Part shown: positions 1-8,637 of the stretch, piece by piece
How the letters are laid out: each line of letters opens with the position of its first letter
Position numbering within the stretch: the stretch's first letter is position 1
Source of the DNA: Desulfurellaceae bacterium bin18
Lineage (GTDB): Bacteria > Desulfobacterota > Binatia > Bin18
Assembly (NCBI GenBank): GCA_002238415.1
Contig: MPMI01000008.1
Coordinates: 1-64,000 of the forward strand
Reading direction: 5' to 3'
Length of the DNA stretch: 64,000 nt
Translations under genes and position numbers: made by a program
The notes under the pieces: generated by a model
What the model was told of the DNA's origin: nothing
The model's input: the letters and a program-made list of their open reading frames with translations, nothing else
Database searches by the model: none

Positions 1-2
1 CG

Positions 3-55
3 AAGAGGAAACGTGTCCTCCAATCAACATGCAGATGCCGGACACGTTTCCTCTT
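3..55. repeat. Palindromic element copy 1
   Basis: Two 16-bp arms that are perfect inverted repeats (3-18 AAGAGGAAACGTGTCC, 40-55 its complement) flank a 21-bp centre beginning TCCAAT. Compared with most copies both arms carry the same T-to-G/A-to-C change, so pairing is preserved. It lies inside an alpha/beta hydrolase gene on the minus strand and introduces a stop there. Confidence 0.9.
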
Positions 56-245
56 TGTGCCCCCGCCAGTCCGGGGTGATCACCCGAAAGGATTCGGTAA
101 AGGCCGGCGCAATAAAGTCCCACCAGCGCGCATGGGCCGACCCGCCATGGCAGAAAATGAACGGGCGCTGGCCCGCTGCCCCCCAGTCGAGGTAGTGCAG
201 GCGCAGATCATTGATCGTGACAAAGTGAGACTGGGGTCGGGACAT
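24..245 (-). pseudogene. Alpha/beta hydrolase, 5' part, truncated by a palindromic element
   Basis: The 73-residue reading frame begins with a typical alpha/beta hydrolase N-terminus: a beta-hairpin start, an oxyanion-hole segment FCHGGSAHARWW (about residues 31-42) and a VITPDWRGH segment (about 55-63), where the family normally continues with G-x-S/D. Directly after DWRGH the sequence runs into palindromic element copy 1 in a frame that hits TGA after ten residues. The catalytic Ser, Asp and His are therefore missing from this product. The rest of the gene, if present, lies beyond the window. ATG at 245 is the only plausible start. The gene sits 63 bp downstream of a molybdenum hydroxylase large subunit and may be the last gene of that operon. 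Whether it is a pseudogene or is read through cannot be decided here. Confidence 0.7.
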
Positions 246-308
246 GGGTGCCGATAACGCCGCAGGGGCGGCTCCCCTGCGGTTCTGTGCTCTTCCCGGC
301 GTGCTTTC

Positions 309-2591
309 CTACGCCCCGTTCTTCTCCAGAATCGCCTTTGCCACTCTGGCTGGAGACATGGGCAACTCGGTCATCCGCACCCCGGTTGCTCGGTAAATGG
401 CATTGGCAATCGCAGCGGGTGGTGGGATGATCGGCACCTCACCGACGCCACGAATACCGATGGGATGGCCGGGATTGGCCACCTCGACCAGAATGGTTTC
501 GATCATAGGCAGGTCGAGACAGGTGGGCATGCGATAATCCAGAAAGCCGGTATTCCGCATGGTCCCATCCTCAGCGTAAAAATACTCTTCGTTGAGTGCC
601 CAGCCGACACCTTGGGCCACGCCGCCCTGAATCTGCCCTTCGACATAGCTGGGATGGACGGCTTTGCCGACATCCTGGGCGGCAGTGTAGCGGAGAATAT
701 CGACTTTCCCGGTCTCGGGATCGATTTCCACATCAACCACGTGAGCGGCAAAGGCGGGCCCCACCCCGCGCGGCCGGACAGACGCGCGACCCATAACCGG
801 ACCACCGGCGCGGGGAAACTTGGGAGCGATTTCCTTCAAGCTCAGGGATTCGTGGCCATTAGTCAGACAGGAGAGCACCCCGTCCTGGTAGGTGACGTCT
901 TCCGGCTTGACCTTCCAGACCGTGGCCGCCCGCTGCTTCAGTTGTCCGACGGCGTCTTGGGCCGCTTCATACACGGCCAGACCGGTAGCGAAGGTCACCC
1001 GACTGCCGCCGGTCGTATCGGTATGGCCAATGGATTCCGTGTCTGCGACAACCGGGTGCATGTCTTCCGACCTGAGTCCCAGGACCTCGGCCGCAATCAT
1101 GGCGCACGAGGCCCGGCTGCCGCCGATATCGGGCGAGCCGGTCACCACATTGGCGCTGCCATCAGTGTTAATGCTCACCGTGGCGCTCGACTGAAACGCG
1201 GCATTAAACCAAAAACCGGTTGCCACTCCCCGCCCTCGGAGTTTTCCGTTTGCACTCTGGGGCGGTGGCGACTGATAGTGCTCGCTGTTGTGAATGGCCT
1301 CAACCGTTTCGAGATAGCCGATCCGTTTGAATTGAGGCCCGGCGGGTTGGGCCGTTCCTTCTTTGGCGCCATTGATCCGTCGTATTTCGAGCGGATCAAG
1401 CCCCAGCCTTTCCGCCATCTCGTCAAGAATCGTCTCGGCCGCCAGAGCGGGGTTGGTGGCACCGGGAGCGCGGTAAGCACACGTCTTGGGCTTGTTCAGC
1501 ACAACGTCGTAGCCGTCGATCTGAAAATTTTCCAAGTCGTACGGAGCCAGAACGGTCATACAACCAGCCGCCACCGGTGAACCGGGAAAGGCGCCCGCTT
1601 CAAACGAGAGCTGGAGTTCGGCTGCCGTGATTTTGCCCTCAAGGTTGACGCCGATTTTGGCACGGATATGCGAGCCTGGCGTCGGGCCGGTTGCGCGCAG
1701 CACTTCGCTCCGAGACATGACCATTTTCACGGGTCGGCCGGTCAGTTTGGACAGGAGCAGGGCCACCGGTTCCAAATACACCGTGGTCTTACCGCCAAAG
1801 CCCCCCCCGATCTCGGCCGGCACGACTTTGATATCACCTGGGTTTATTTGCAGCATCGTGCCGCACAACTCGCGCACGGCAAACGGCCCCTGAGTGCTGA
1901 CCCAGACCGTTGCCTTATCGTCCTGGTTATACTGCGCCACCGCGTTATGGGGCTCGATATAGCCCTGATGGACCATGCTGGTATCAAACTCGCGTTCGAT
2001 CACCATCTCGGCCGCGGCAAACCCGGCAGCGAGATCGCCCCGCGAGAACTGAATATGGTTGGCGATATTGGTTTCTGTGTCATCCCCTGCATCGACTCCG
2101 GCGGTCCGCAGGTCGGGGTGGAGAATAACTGCGTTGTCCCGCATGGCTTCGAGCACATTCTGGACAAAAGGCAGCGGTTCGTACTCCACTCTGATGAGCT
2201 TGAGCGCCTCCTCGGCAACATGTGGGCTGGTCGCCGCGACGGCTGCGACCGCATGACCATCGTACAGGACTTTGTCGCGGGCCATAATGTTCGCAGCCAG
2301 GTGACGCGGGTTGACAAAGTTCTCGCCGATTTGCAGCATCCCCGGTTCAATCTCAGGAAAGTCGGCACCGGTAACGACCGCTTTGACGCCTGGCAGGGCC
2401 TGCGCCTCGGAAGTCTCGATGGATTTGATCCGCGCGTGGGGGCGTGGACTGCGCAGCACTTTCCCGTGCAGGAGACCCGGCAGGGTAATATCCGCTCCAT
2501 AGCGGGCGCGTCCCGTGACTTTATCAACCCCGTCGTGCCGAATGGGACGGGTGCCAATCACCTTGAACTGATGCTCGTGTTGGGCTTCCAT
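309..2591 (-). CDS. Molybdopterin-binding large subunit, xanthine dehydrogenase/CoxL family (copy 2)
   Basis: A 760-residue large subunit of the xanthine dehydrogenase family, which carries the molybdenum-cytosine-dinucleotide cofactor and oxidises a C-H bond of an aromatic, aldehyde or similar substrate. Visible family signatures are GGGFGGK near residue 264 (cofactor binding), AYRAPG near 375 and GVGEVPIIPPPAAIANAI near 715, which includes the expected active-site Glu. The AYRAPG form is not the AYxCSFR signature of true form-I CO dehydrogenase, so a CO substrate is unlikely. Start chosen at ATG 2591 because GGGAGGTGG lies just upstream; an in-frame upstream ATG at 2645 lacks such a site. 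By eye about three quarters of residues match the neighbouring copy at 2975-5245. The substrate is unknown. Confidence 0.93.
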   Translation of the reverse strand: MEAQHEHQFKVIGTRPIRHDGVDKVTGRARYGADITLPGLLHGKVLRSPRPHARIKSIETSEAQALPGVKAVVTGADFPEIEPGMLQIGENFVNPRHLAANIMARDKVLYDGHAVAAVAATSPHVAEEALKLIRVEYEPLPFVQNVLEAMRDNAVILHPDLRTAGVDAGDDTETNIANHIQFSRGDLAAGFAAAEMVIEREFDTSMVHQGYIEPHNAVAQYNQDDKATVWVSTQGPFAVRELCGTMLQINPGDIKVVPAEIGGGFGGKTTVYLEPVALLLSKLTGRPVKMVMSRSEVLRATGPTPGSHIRAKIGVNLEGKITAAELQLSFEAGAFPGSPVAAGCMTVLAPYDLENFQIDGYDVVLNKPKTCAYRAPGATNPALAAETILDEMAERLGLDPLEIRRINGAKEGTAQPAGPQFKRIGYLETVEAIHNSEHYQSPPPQSANGKLRGRGVATGFWFNAAFQSSATVSINTDGSANVVTGSPDIGGSRASCAMIAAEVLGLRSEDMHPVVADTESIGHTDTTGGSRVTFATGLAVYEAAQDAVGQLKQRAATVWKVKPEDVTYQDGVLSCLTNGHESLSLKEIAPKFPRAGGPVMGRASVRPRGVGPAFAAHVVDVEIDPETGKVDILRYTAAQDVGKAVHPSYVEGQIQGGVAQGVGWALNEEYFYAEDGTMRNTGFLDYRMPTCLDLPMIETILVEVANPGHPIGIRGVGEVPIIPPPAAIANAIYRATGVRMTELPMSPARVAKAILEKNGA

Positions 2592-2664
2592 GTCCACCTC
2601 CCGTACACAAAAACGGGGAAGAGCTAACCGCCCTTCCCCGTTCAAAAGTTATCGTAATAGCGGT

Positions 2665-2928
2665 TTACCCGCCTCCAATAGCGGGCACAAAATGGACCTC
2701 GCCTTCATCTGGAACCGATTCGGTCAACCCTTCCGTCCCGATCTCTCCGTTGATCGAAACCGCAATGGAGCCGACCAAGTCCCCGTCCTCAACCACGCGA
2801 CTCCGAAAACCAGGGAACTGGCGTTCAAGGTCTTCGACTATTTCCCCCACTGTTTTCCCGGTGGCAATCGTGCGATCTTTGCCACCGGTTAATTTCCGCA
2901 GGAGCGAAGGGATATAGACGGTTGCCAT
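2665..2928 (-). CDS. MoaD/ThiS-family sulfur-carrier-like protein
   Basis: An 87-residue ubiquitin-fold protein starting MATVYIPSLLRKLTGG and ending in the diglycine tail IGGG typical of sulfur carriers activated by MoeB-type adenylation. MoaD is the small subunit of molybdopterin synthase and donates the two dithiolene sulfurs. The gene sits between two molybdenum hydroxylase large-subunit genes on the same strand, 46 bp after one and 73 bp before the other, so a role in supplying or tuning pterin cofactor for these enzymes is likely by context. The partner MoaE is not in the window. A thiocarboxylate donor for another pathway is possible. Confidence 0.85.
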   Translation of the reverse strand: MATVYIPSLLRKLTGGKDRTIATGKTVGEIVEDLERQFPGFRSRVVEDGDLVGSIAVSINGEIGTEGLTESVPDEGEVHFVPAIGGG

Positions 2929-2974
2929 AGGGCGCGGGCTAGGGGCACGTCGAGACGTGCCCCTCTTTGGGTCG

Positions 2975-5245
2975 CTATCCGTTTTTCTCCAGGATCGCCT
3001 TGGTCACGCGTGGGGGTGACATCGGCAGGTCCAACATGCGCACGCCGGTTGCGTTATAGATCGCATTGGCGATGGCAGCCGGCGGCGGAACAATCGGCAC
3101 TTCGCCCACACCCCGCACACCCACCGGGTGACCGGGGTTCGGGACCTCAACCAGGACGGTTTCAATCATGGGCAAATCCAGACAGGTCGGCATCCGATAA
3201 TCCAGGAAGCCAGTGTTCTGCATACATCCGTCTTCGCCGTAGACGTATTCTTCGTTGAGCGCCCAGCCGACTCCCTGGGCCACGCCACCCTGCATCTGAC
3301 CTTCCACGTAGCTGGGATGGACGGCCTTCCCGACGTCCTGGACAGCCGTGTAGCGCAGCACGTCCACTTTGCCGGTTTCCTCGTCCACGGCCACGTCAAC
3401 CACATGGGTGGCGAAACCCGGCCCCACACCGCGTGGGTTGACGGATGCGCGACCCGCGACCGGCCCGCCGGTCCGCGGCAGCTTGCCGGCGAGCTCCTTG
3501 AGGCTCAGGGATTCGTTGCCGTTCTCAGTACAACTGAAGACACCGTCCTGAAACACGACTTTATCCGCATCGACCTTCCAGGATTTGGCTGCTCGCTCCT
3601 TGAGTTGCTTGAGCACATCTTGGGCGGCTTCATACACGGCCGTCCCGGTGGCAAAGGTGACCCGGCTGCCACCGGTCATATCCGTATGCCCAATGGACTC
3701 GGTGTCGGCCACGACCGGGTGGACTTCTTCGGCCTTGAGGCCGAGCACCTCCGCGGCAATCATGGCGCAGGATGTCCGCGTGCCACCAATATCGGTCGAA
3801 CCGGTGACCACATTGGCGGTACCGTCGCTGTTAATGGCCACGGTCGCGCTGGACTGGAAACCGGCGTTAAACCAGAAGCCCGAGGCCAGTCCCCGACCAA
3901 CCCGGCGGCCTTCGACCTGAGGCAGCTCGGACTTGAAGTGGTCGCTGTCCTTGGCGGCTTCGAGCGTTTCAAGGAAGCCGATCTGGCCAAATTTCGGACC
4001 CGCGGGCTGCGCCGTGCCCTCTTTGGCGCCGTTGATGCGACGGAACTCCAGAGGATCAATCCCCAACTTTTCCGCGAGTTCGTCGATCACCGTCTCTGAT
4101 CCCATGGCCGCGTTGGTTGCGCCCGGAGCCCGGTAGGCCGCGGTCTTGGGCTTGTTGACCAACACGTCGTAGCCGTCGATTTGGAGATTCTCGATGTCAT
4201 ACGGAGCAATAACGCACATACAGCCCGCGCCGACCGGAGAGCCCGGAAAGCCGCCGGCTTCATAGGCCATCCAGACTTCGGCAGCCGTAATCTTGCCGTC
4301 CTTGTCCGCTCCCATCTTCACCTTGATATGCGAACCAGGAGTCGGGCCGGTGGCCTTGAGCACATCGGCCCGGCTCATGACCATCTTGACCGGCTTGCCG
4401 GTATGCTTCGACAGCATGAGTGCAACCGGCTCGTAGTAAATAGGAATCTTACCCCCAAAACCGCCACCGATCTCGGCGGGAATAACCTTGATCTTGCTCG
4501 GTGGCATGTCGAGCACAAAAGCCGTTTGATCCCGGGCCGTAAACGCGCCCTGGGTGCTTACCCAGATCGTACTCTGCCCGTCCGAACTGTACTGCGCCAC
4601 GGCGTTGTGCGGCTCAATATAGCCCTGGTGGACCATGGAGGTGTCAAACTCTCGCTCAATGACCACTTCAGCGGCGGCAAAGCCCTCGGCCAAGTCTCCA
4701 CGCGCGAACTGAAGGTGATTGGCGACGTTCGTATCCGTGGGCTCGCCATCCTCGCCCTTGCCCAAGCCGGGGATCAGGATCGGGGCCTTATCATCCATGG
4801 CCTCAACAACGCTCTGCACATGCGGCAGGACTTCATAGTCAACCTTGATCAGCTTGGCGGCTTCTTCGGCGATATGCGGGCTGGTGGCGGCGACTGCGGC
4901 CACCACATGGCCGTCATACAGAACCTTGTCTCGGGCGATGCAGTTCAGAGACAGATGTTGCGGGTTGATCGGCAGTTCACCCATTGCCGCCATACCCGGC
5001 CCAATCTCCGGAAAGTCCTGCGCGGTGAGGACCGCTTTCACCCCCGGCACAGCCTTGGCTGCCGCCGTGTCGATCGATTTGATTCTGGCGTGGGCGTGCG
5101 GGCTGCGCAGGACCTTGCCGTGCAAGAGCCCAGCCAGACTGACATCGGCGCCATACTGGGCCCGACCAGTGACTTTATCGACCCCATCGTGCCGAATCGG
5201 ACGTGTCCCGATGACCTTGAATTTATGTTCTTGTTGGGTAGCCAT
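2975..5245 (-). CDS. Molybdopterin-binding large subunit, xanthine dehydrogenase/CoxL family (copy 1)
   Basis: A 756-residue molybdenum hydroxylase large subunit. It has the two-domain layout of the family, with GGGFGGK near residue 260, AYRAPG near 372 and the C-terminal GVGEVPIVPPPAAIANAI block near 713. ATG at 5245 is preceded by GGGAGGTAAAC, and the gene begins two bases after the stop of the [2Fe-2S] subunit, so the two are almost certainly cotranslated. It is a tandem paralogue of the gene at 309-2591, so the operon can build two enzymes sharing small and medium subunits or a mixed complex. The substrate cannot be read from the sequence; AYRAPG is closer to xanthine or hydroxybenzoyl-CoA type enzymes than to CO dehydrogenase. 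Confidence 0.94.
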   Translation of the reverse strand: MATQQEHKFKVIGTRPIRHDGVDKVTGRAQYGADVSLAGLLHGKVLRSPHAHARIKSIDTAAAKAVPGVKAVLTAQDFPEIGPGMAAMGELPINPQHLSLNCIARDKVLYDGHVVAAVAATSPHIAEEAAKLIKVDYEVLPHVQSVVEAMDDKAPILIPGLGKGEDGEPTDTNVANHLQFARGDLAEGFAAAEVVIEREFDTSMVHQGYIEPHNAVAQYSSDGQSTIWVSTQGAFTARDQTAFVLDMPPSKIKVIPAEIGGGFGGKIPIYYEPVALMLSKHTGKPVKMVMSRADVLKATGPTPGSHIKVKMGADKDGKITAAEVWMAYEAGGFPGSPVGAGCMCVIAPYDIENLQIDGYDVLVNKPKTAAYRAPGATNAAMGSETVIDELAEKLGIDPLEFRRINGAKEGTAQPAGPKFGQIGFLETLEAAKDSDHFKSELPQVEGRRVGRGLASGFWFNAGFQSSATVAINSDGTANVVTGSTDIGGTRTSCAMIAAEVLGLKAEEVHPVVADTESIGHTDMTGGSRVTFATGTAVYEAAQDVLKQLKERAAKSWKVDADKVVFQDGVFSCTENGNESLSLKELAGKLPRTGGPVAGRASVNPRGVGPGFATHVVDVAVDEETGKVDVLRYTAVQDVGKAVHPSYVEGQMQGGVAQGVGWALNEEYVYGEDGCMQNTGFLDYRMPTCLDLPMIETVLVEVPNPGHPVGVRGVGEVPIVPPPAAIANAIYNATGVRMLDLPMSPPRVTKAILEKNG

Positions 5246-5247
5246 GT

Positions 5248-5724
5248 TTACCTCCCTTGCATTTCAGCGGCGGCGTCTTGCACCGCTCTCACGATCTTGT
5301 CATAGCCCGTGCAGCGACAGAGATTGCCAGCTAGGGCATAGCGAATTTCATGCTCAGTCGGGTTGGGGTTCCGGTCCAACAGCGCTTTGGACGTGACTAA
5401 AAAGCCGGGGGTGCAGATGCCGCACTGGAGGGCCGCATGTTCCAGGAATTTCTTCTGGAGCGGATGCAGGGTATCTCCGTCGGCCAGGCCTTCAACCGTG
5501 GTGATGTCTTTGCCCTCGGCTTCAACACCGAGCACCAGACAGGAGTCGGTGGGGCGTCCATCCATAATGACGCTGCACGCACCGCAGTCGCCCGTCAGAC
5601 AGCCTTCTTTCGTGCCGGTATAGCCCACGACATCCCGCAGCACTTCAAGCAGGCTCTGACGTGGTTCACACAGGAACTCGGTCTCTTCCCCATTAACTGT
5701 TGTTTGTACGTGTACTTTCTTCAT
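5248..5724 (-). CDS. [2Fe-2S] small subunit of molybdenum hydroxylase (CoxS/XdhC-type iron-sulfur subunit)
   Basis: A 158-residue electron-transfer subunit with two [2Fe-2S] clusters. The plant-type N-terminal cluster is seen as GCLTGDCGACSVIMDG (about residues 41-56) plus a later Cys in DSCLVLG. The C-terminal helical cluster is seen as CGICTPGF and NLCRCTGY. Electrons pass from the molybdenum site through these clusters to FAD on the medium subunit. ATG at 5724 has GGCAGGA upstream. It lies between the FAD subunit (23-bp gap) and the first large subunit (2-bp gap), the usual M-S-L order of this family. Confidence 0.95.
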   Translation of the reverse strand: MKKVHVQTTVNGEETEFLCEPRQSLLEVLRDVVGYTGTKEGCLTGDCGACSVIMDGRPTDSCLVLGVEAEGKDITTVEGLADGDTLHPLQKKFLEHAALQCGICTPGFLVTSKALLDRNPNPTEHEIRYALAGNLCRCTGYDKIVRAVQDAAAEMQGR

Positions 5725-5747
5725 GTATGTCCTGCCTTCCCAATAAC

Positions 5748-6617
5748 CTAGCGTGCCCGCGCCCGCGCGGCTGCTTCTTTCAAAGTGCGGCGGGTGAGAA
5801 CACCGACCAGATGCGTCCGAAATTCTGCCGTGCCGCGCATATCACTAATGGGTGAGGCGGCTTGCTGAGCGAGCTGTGCAGCAGCCTCGATAGCGGCATC
5901 GTCCAGCGTTTTCCCGACCAGAGAATCGCCCGCTTCTTTGGCCAACAGTGGCCGGGCGGCAACCGCACCCAGACCGATGCGGGCCGCAGTGCAGGTGTCG
6001 CCATCAAGCGCCACACACGAGCCCACGCCAACGACAGCGATATCCATCTCGTTCCGAGGGATAAAACGTTGGTAACAGTCAGACGCCTGCCCCTGTGGGG
6101 CGGGAATCTGGAACGCCACCAGTAACTCGTTCGGGGCGAGTACCGTCTGGCCGGGCGCGGTGACAAAGTCTTCCGCTGCCACCTCCCGCGTCCCGTTGGG
6201 TCCGGCGATATGACAGACCGCACCCAAAGCAATCAGCGCCGGCGTCGTATCTGCGGCGGGGGAGCCATTGCAGACGTTTCCACCTACCGAGGCGCGCGCC
6301 AGGATCTGATCGGAGCCGATCAGCCCGGCAGCCTCAACCAGCCCCGGATAGTGCTGCTGCACCGTCGCGTCAGCAATAATATCGCAGCACGCCCGCGCGG
6401 CTCCAAGTTGGAGTCCGTTTTGCGCGTCAAAAGACAATGCCTGGAGTTCTGGGATCTTTTTGGCGTCTATCACCTGTCCCGGTTGTCGAACACCGGCACG
6501 CATCTGGATAATCAGATCCGTACCGCCTGCCAGCATACGCCCATTTTCGCCCGCTGCCGCCAAAACACTAATGGCCTGATCGAGCGAAGTCGGCGCTTCA
6601 TAATTCAGTTCGTGCAA
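5748..6617 (-). CDS. FAD-binding medium subunit of molybdenum hydroxylase (CoxM family)
   Basis: A 289-residue PCMH-type FAD subunit. MLAGGTDLI (about residues 29-37) and ASVGGNVCNGSPAAD (about 106-120) are the two pyrophosphate/flavin-binding loops of the family. There is no 4Fe-4S insert of the 4-hydroxybenzoyl-CoA reductase beta type. The start appears to be TTG at 6617 preceded by AAAGGAGGCGACC; no ATG fits better. It heads the M-S-L gene block. Palindromic element copy 2 lies about 95 bp upstream, between this gene and the MocA-like gene. Confidence 0.93.
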   Translation of the reverse strand: MHELNYEAPTSLDQAISVLAAAGENGRMLAGGTDLIIQMRAGVRQPGQVIDAKKIPELQALSFDAQNGLQLGAARACCDIIADATVQQHYPGLVEAAGLIGSDQILARASVGGNVCNGSPAADTTPALIALGAVCHIAGPNGTREVAAEDFVTAPGQTVLAPNELLVAFQIPAPQGQASDCYQRFIPRNEMDIAVVGVGSCVALDGDTCTAARIGLGAVAARPLLAKEAGDSLVGKTLDDAAIEAAAQLAQQAASPISDMRGTAEFRTHLVGVLTRRTLKEAAARARAR

Positions 6618-6710
6618 GGTCGCCTCCTTTTCCGATTTTGATTCGTCTTCCTGCCTTTCTGCAGGCTCCTAGATTGCTATAGAAAAGCGCCAGGAAGTGC
6701 AAGGGTTCCA

Positions 6711-6760
6711 AAGAGTAAACGTGTCAACAGCTTTGTATCTAGGGGGACACGTTTACTCTT
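6711..6760. repeat. Palindromic element copy 2
   Basis: Fifteen-base arms AAGAGTAAACGTGTC (6711-6725) and their exact complement (6746-6760) flank a 20-bp centre AACAGCTTTGTATCTAGGGG. It is intergenic, between the MocA-like gene and the FAD subunit. The centre resembles that of copy 3 rather than the TCCAAT type. Confidence 0.88.
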
Positions 6761-6774
6761 TCAGACGTTCTGTC

Positions 6775-7374
6775 TTATCTTTTTCGTGCGCCAACCCACT
6801 GGGCGTACTCTTGGGGCGTATCAATATCGGCGCGAATACCGGGATCGTCGAGCGCAAGCTCACACACCCGCTCCGGGTCTTTGCGGACCACCACCTTTGC
6901 CCCTCTATCCAGCGGGGCCGCCAGAAGCTCTCCGTAGACACCCTTTGAGAACAGCACCGGATGGCCGCGGCGGCCCTGGTAGGACGCGATAATAATAGGA
7001 AGGGGATCGGTCGCAAACGACGCCATGAGGGCCTGTATGGTCTCAGCTTGGATAAGGGGGTGATCAACCAGATTGACCACTGCGGCCTCGCTCTCGGGCG
7101 ACAGGGTCTGAATCCCCACTTGCAGAGAAGAGAGTTGGCCCAGTCGATACTGCGGATTCAGCACGGTCCGAAGAGCGGGATGCTTCGGGACGACCGCCCG
7201 AATCGGTTCGGCGTGCTCATGCGCGCCGAGTACGACGATGAGTTCATCGACTCCGGCGCTCAAAAAGCTGGTGCAAATGTTTTCAATAAAGGTTTGTCCC
7301 TGGTAGTCGAGCAGCGCTTTGGGTGATCCCATCCGCCGGGACTCACCTGCGGCCAGGATAATTCCAGAAATCAT
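6775..7374 (-). CDS. mocA: Molybdenum cofactor nucleotidyltransferase (MocA family)
   Basis: A 199-residue nucleotidyltransferase with the N-terminal signature LAAGESRRMGSPKALLDYQG (residues 7-26) that binds CTP, and VVNLVDHPLI (about 97-106) for metal binding. MocA attaches CMP to molybdopterin to make the MCD cofactor used by xanthine-dehydrogenase-family enzymes, which fits its place between XdhC and the hydroxylase subunits. MobA (GTP) is the close alternative, but the genomic context favours MocA. The ATG at 7374 lies in an exact 13-bp tandem duplication (7364-7389) that offers a second, out-of-frame ATG at 7387. No strong ribosome site is visible. Confidence 0.88.
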   Translation of the reverse strand: MISGIILAAGESRRMGSPKALLDYQGQTFIENICTSFLSAGVDELIVVLGAHEHAEPIRAVVPKHPALRTVLNPQYRLGQLSSLQVGIQTLSPESEAAVVNLVDHPLIQAETIQALMASFATDPLPIIIASYQGRRGHPVLFSKGVYGELLAAPLDRGAKVVVRKDPERVCELALDDPGIRADIDTPQEYAQWVGARKR

Positions 7375-7415
7375 ACCCAGAAATCATACCGCGTGTCGGT
7401 TGAGGGCAAGAGTGG

Positions 7416-8576
7416 TTAGGGCGTAAATTTGAGCGGTCCGTCAGGCCGGACTTTGGCGGCCAGTGAGAGCGTATCCGGCGGGCCCTTGCGCCGGGCGCGA
7501 ACGATCTCGGCCGTAATGGCGACGGCAATCTCCGCCGGTGTTTCTGCCGCAATATCAAGTCCCAACGGGGTATGTACGCGGGCGACGTCTTCAGGGCTAT
7601 AGCCCTGTTCAACCAGGCGTTCGAGGGTCCTTTTTGAGCGCCGCCGGCTGCCGATCATGCCAATATAGGCCGGATTCTTCTTGAGTGCGGCCTTGACCGA
7701 GGTCTCGTCCCACACATGGCCGCGCGTGACCACAACGACAAAGGTCTGCCGGTTGATATTCAGGCTGTTCAGGACATCCTCAAACGGTCCGACTCGAACC
7801 TCGGCGGCACGAGGAAAGCGTTCCCGATTGGCAAAGGCCCAGCGATCATCCACCACAACGGTATGGAAGCCGAGCATCGCCCCTATTTCGCACAGCGGCT
7901 GCGCAATATGGCCGGCCCCAACAATGAGCAAGGTCTGCACCCCGGTCTGCACGTCAACGAAAACACGCGGCCAATCCTCTTTTCGGACAAGCGCGTCTTC
8001 CCGGACTTCACCCTGGGGTGACACGGCAAACAGTTGGGGTTTGCCTGAGGAGACAGATGAGGAAAATGTCTCGACTGTTTCTGCGGTGATTGAGACGGAC
8101 GGAGTCAGAGACGCCCCGCCGTTTCCATCCTGGCCAAGAGACAGGCAGCTCTTTGTTCCGGGTCGGACGCCGCTGAGCGAGTCGAGTGCCGTGACCAGAG
8201 CCGCGGGCTGGTGAGCACGCGTCGCCTCGGCCAAGGTCTGTGCTAATGCGCGGTGTTCCTCCGGCTGCCAGAGGTCAAGCGCGACATCCATCACCCCACC
8301 ACAGACCTGGATCTCGTCCTGATCAAAGTCGCCGGTTAGATCAACCTGCACAATACGCGGGGGGAGTTTCTGGTCCAGCACCGGATAGGCCCGGCGGAGC
8401 ACCTCCCCTTCGCCACAGCCCCCGCCAATAGTCCCAAACGGCTGGCCTTCGGGAGGCACGACCATTTTCGCTCCGACCTCACGCGGCACAGAGCCGCGCG
8501 TGCGGATAATCGTCGCCAACACAAAAGGCTTGCCAGCCGCCAAAATTTCTTCAGCACGTTCCCAGAGATCTTCCAC
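7416..8576 (-). CDS. XdhC/CoxF-family molybdenum hydroxylase maturation protein
   Basis: A 386-residue protein with the XdhC N-terminal segment VLATIIRTRGSVPREVGAKM (about 20-39) and a C-terminal Rossmann domain beginning LLIVGAGHIAQPL (about 216-228). XdhC proteins bind the sulfurated MCD cofactor and load it into the large subunit. The start is GTG at 8576; no in-frame ATG precedes the conserved region. It lies 41 bp upstream of mocA. It has the full two-domain form rather than the short single-domain form. Confidence 0.9.
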   Translation of the reverse strand: MEDLWERAEEILAAGKPFVLATIIRTRGSVPREVGAKMVVPPEGQPFGTIGGGCGEGEVLRRAYPVLDQKLPPRIVQVDLTGDFDQDEIQVCGGVMDVALDLWQPEEHRALAQTLAEATRAHQPAALVTALDSLSGVRPGTKSCLSLGQDGNGGASLTPSVSITAETVETFSSSVSSGKPQLFAVSPQGEVREDALVRKEDWPRVFVDVQTGVQTLLIVGAGHIAQPLCEIGAMLGFHTVVVDDRWAFANRERFPRAAEVRVGPFEDVLNSLNINRQTFVVVVTRGHVWDETSVKAALKKNPAYIGMIGSRRRSKRTLERLVEQGYSPEDVARVHTPLGLDIAAETPAEIAVAITAEIVRARRKGPPDTLSLAAKVRPDGPLKFTP

Positions 8577-8637
8577 GACACGAATCCTATCTGAACAGTT
8601 GGGGGGAAAGCAATGGAATACTGTCCGTTTTGCGAGC

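Noticed and set aside
465-5305. Long open frames on the plus strand opposite the two molybdenum hydroxylase large subunits
   Set aside because: They are mirror readings of GC-rich coding sequence, lack family motifs, and the same pattern appears opposite both paralogues.
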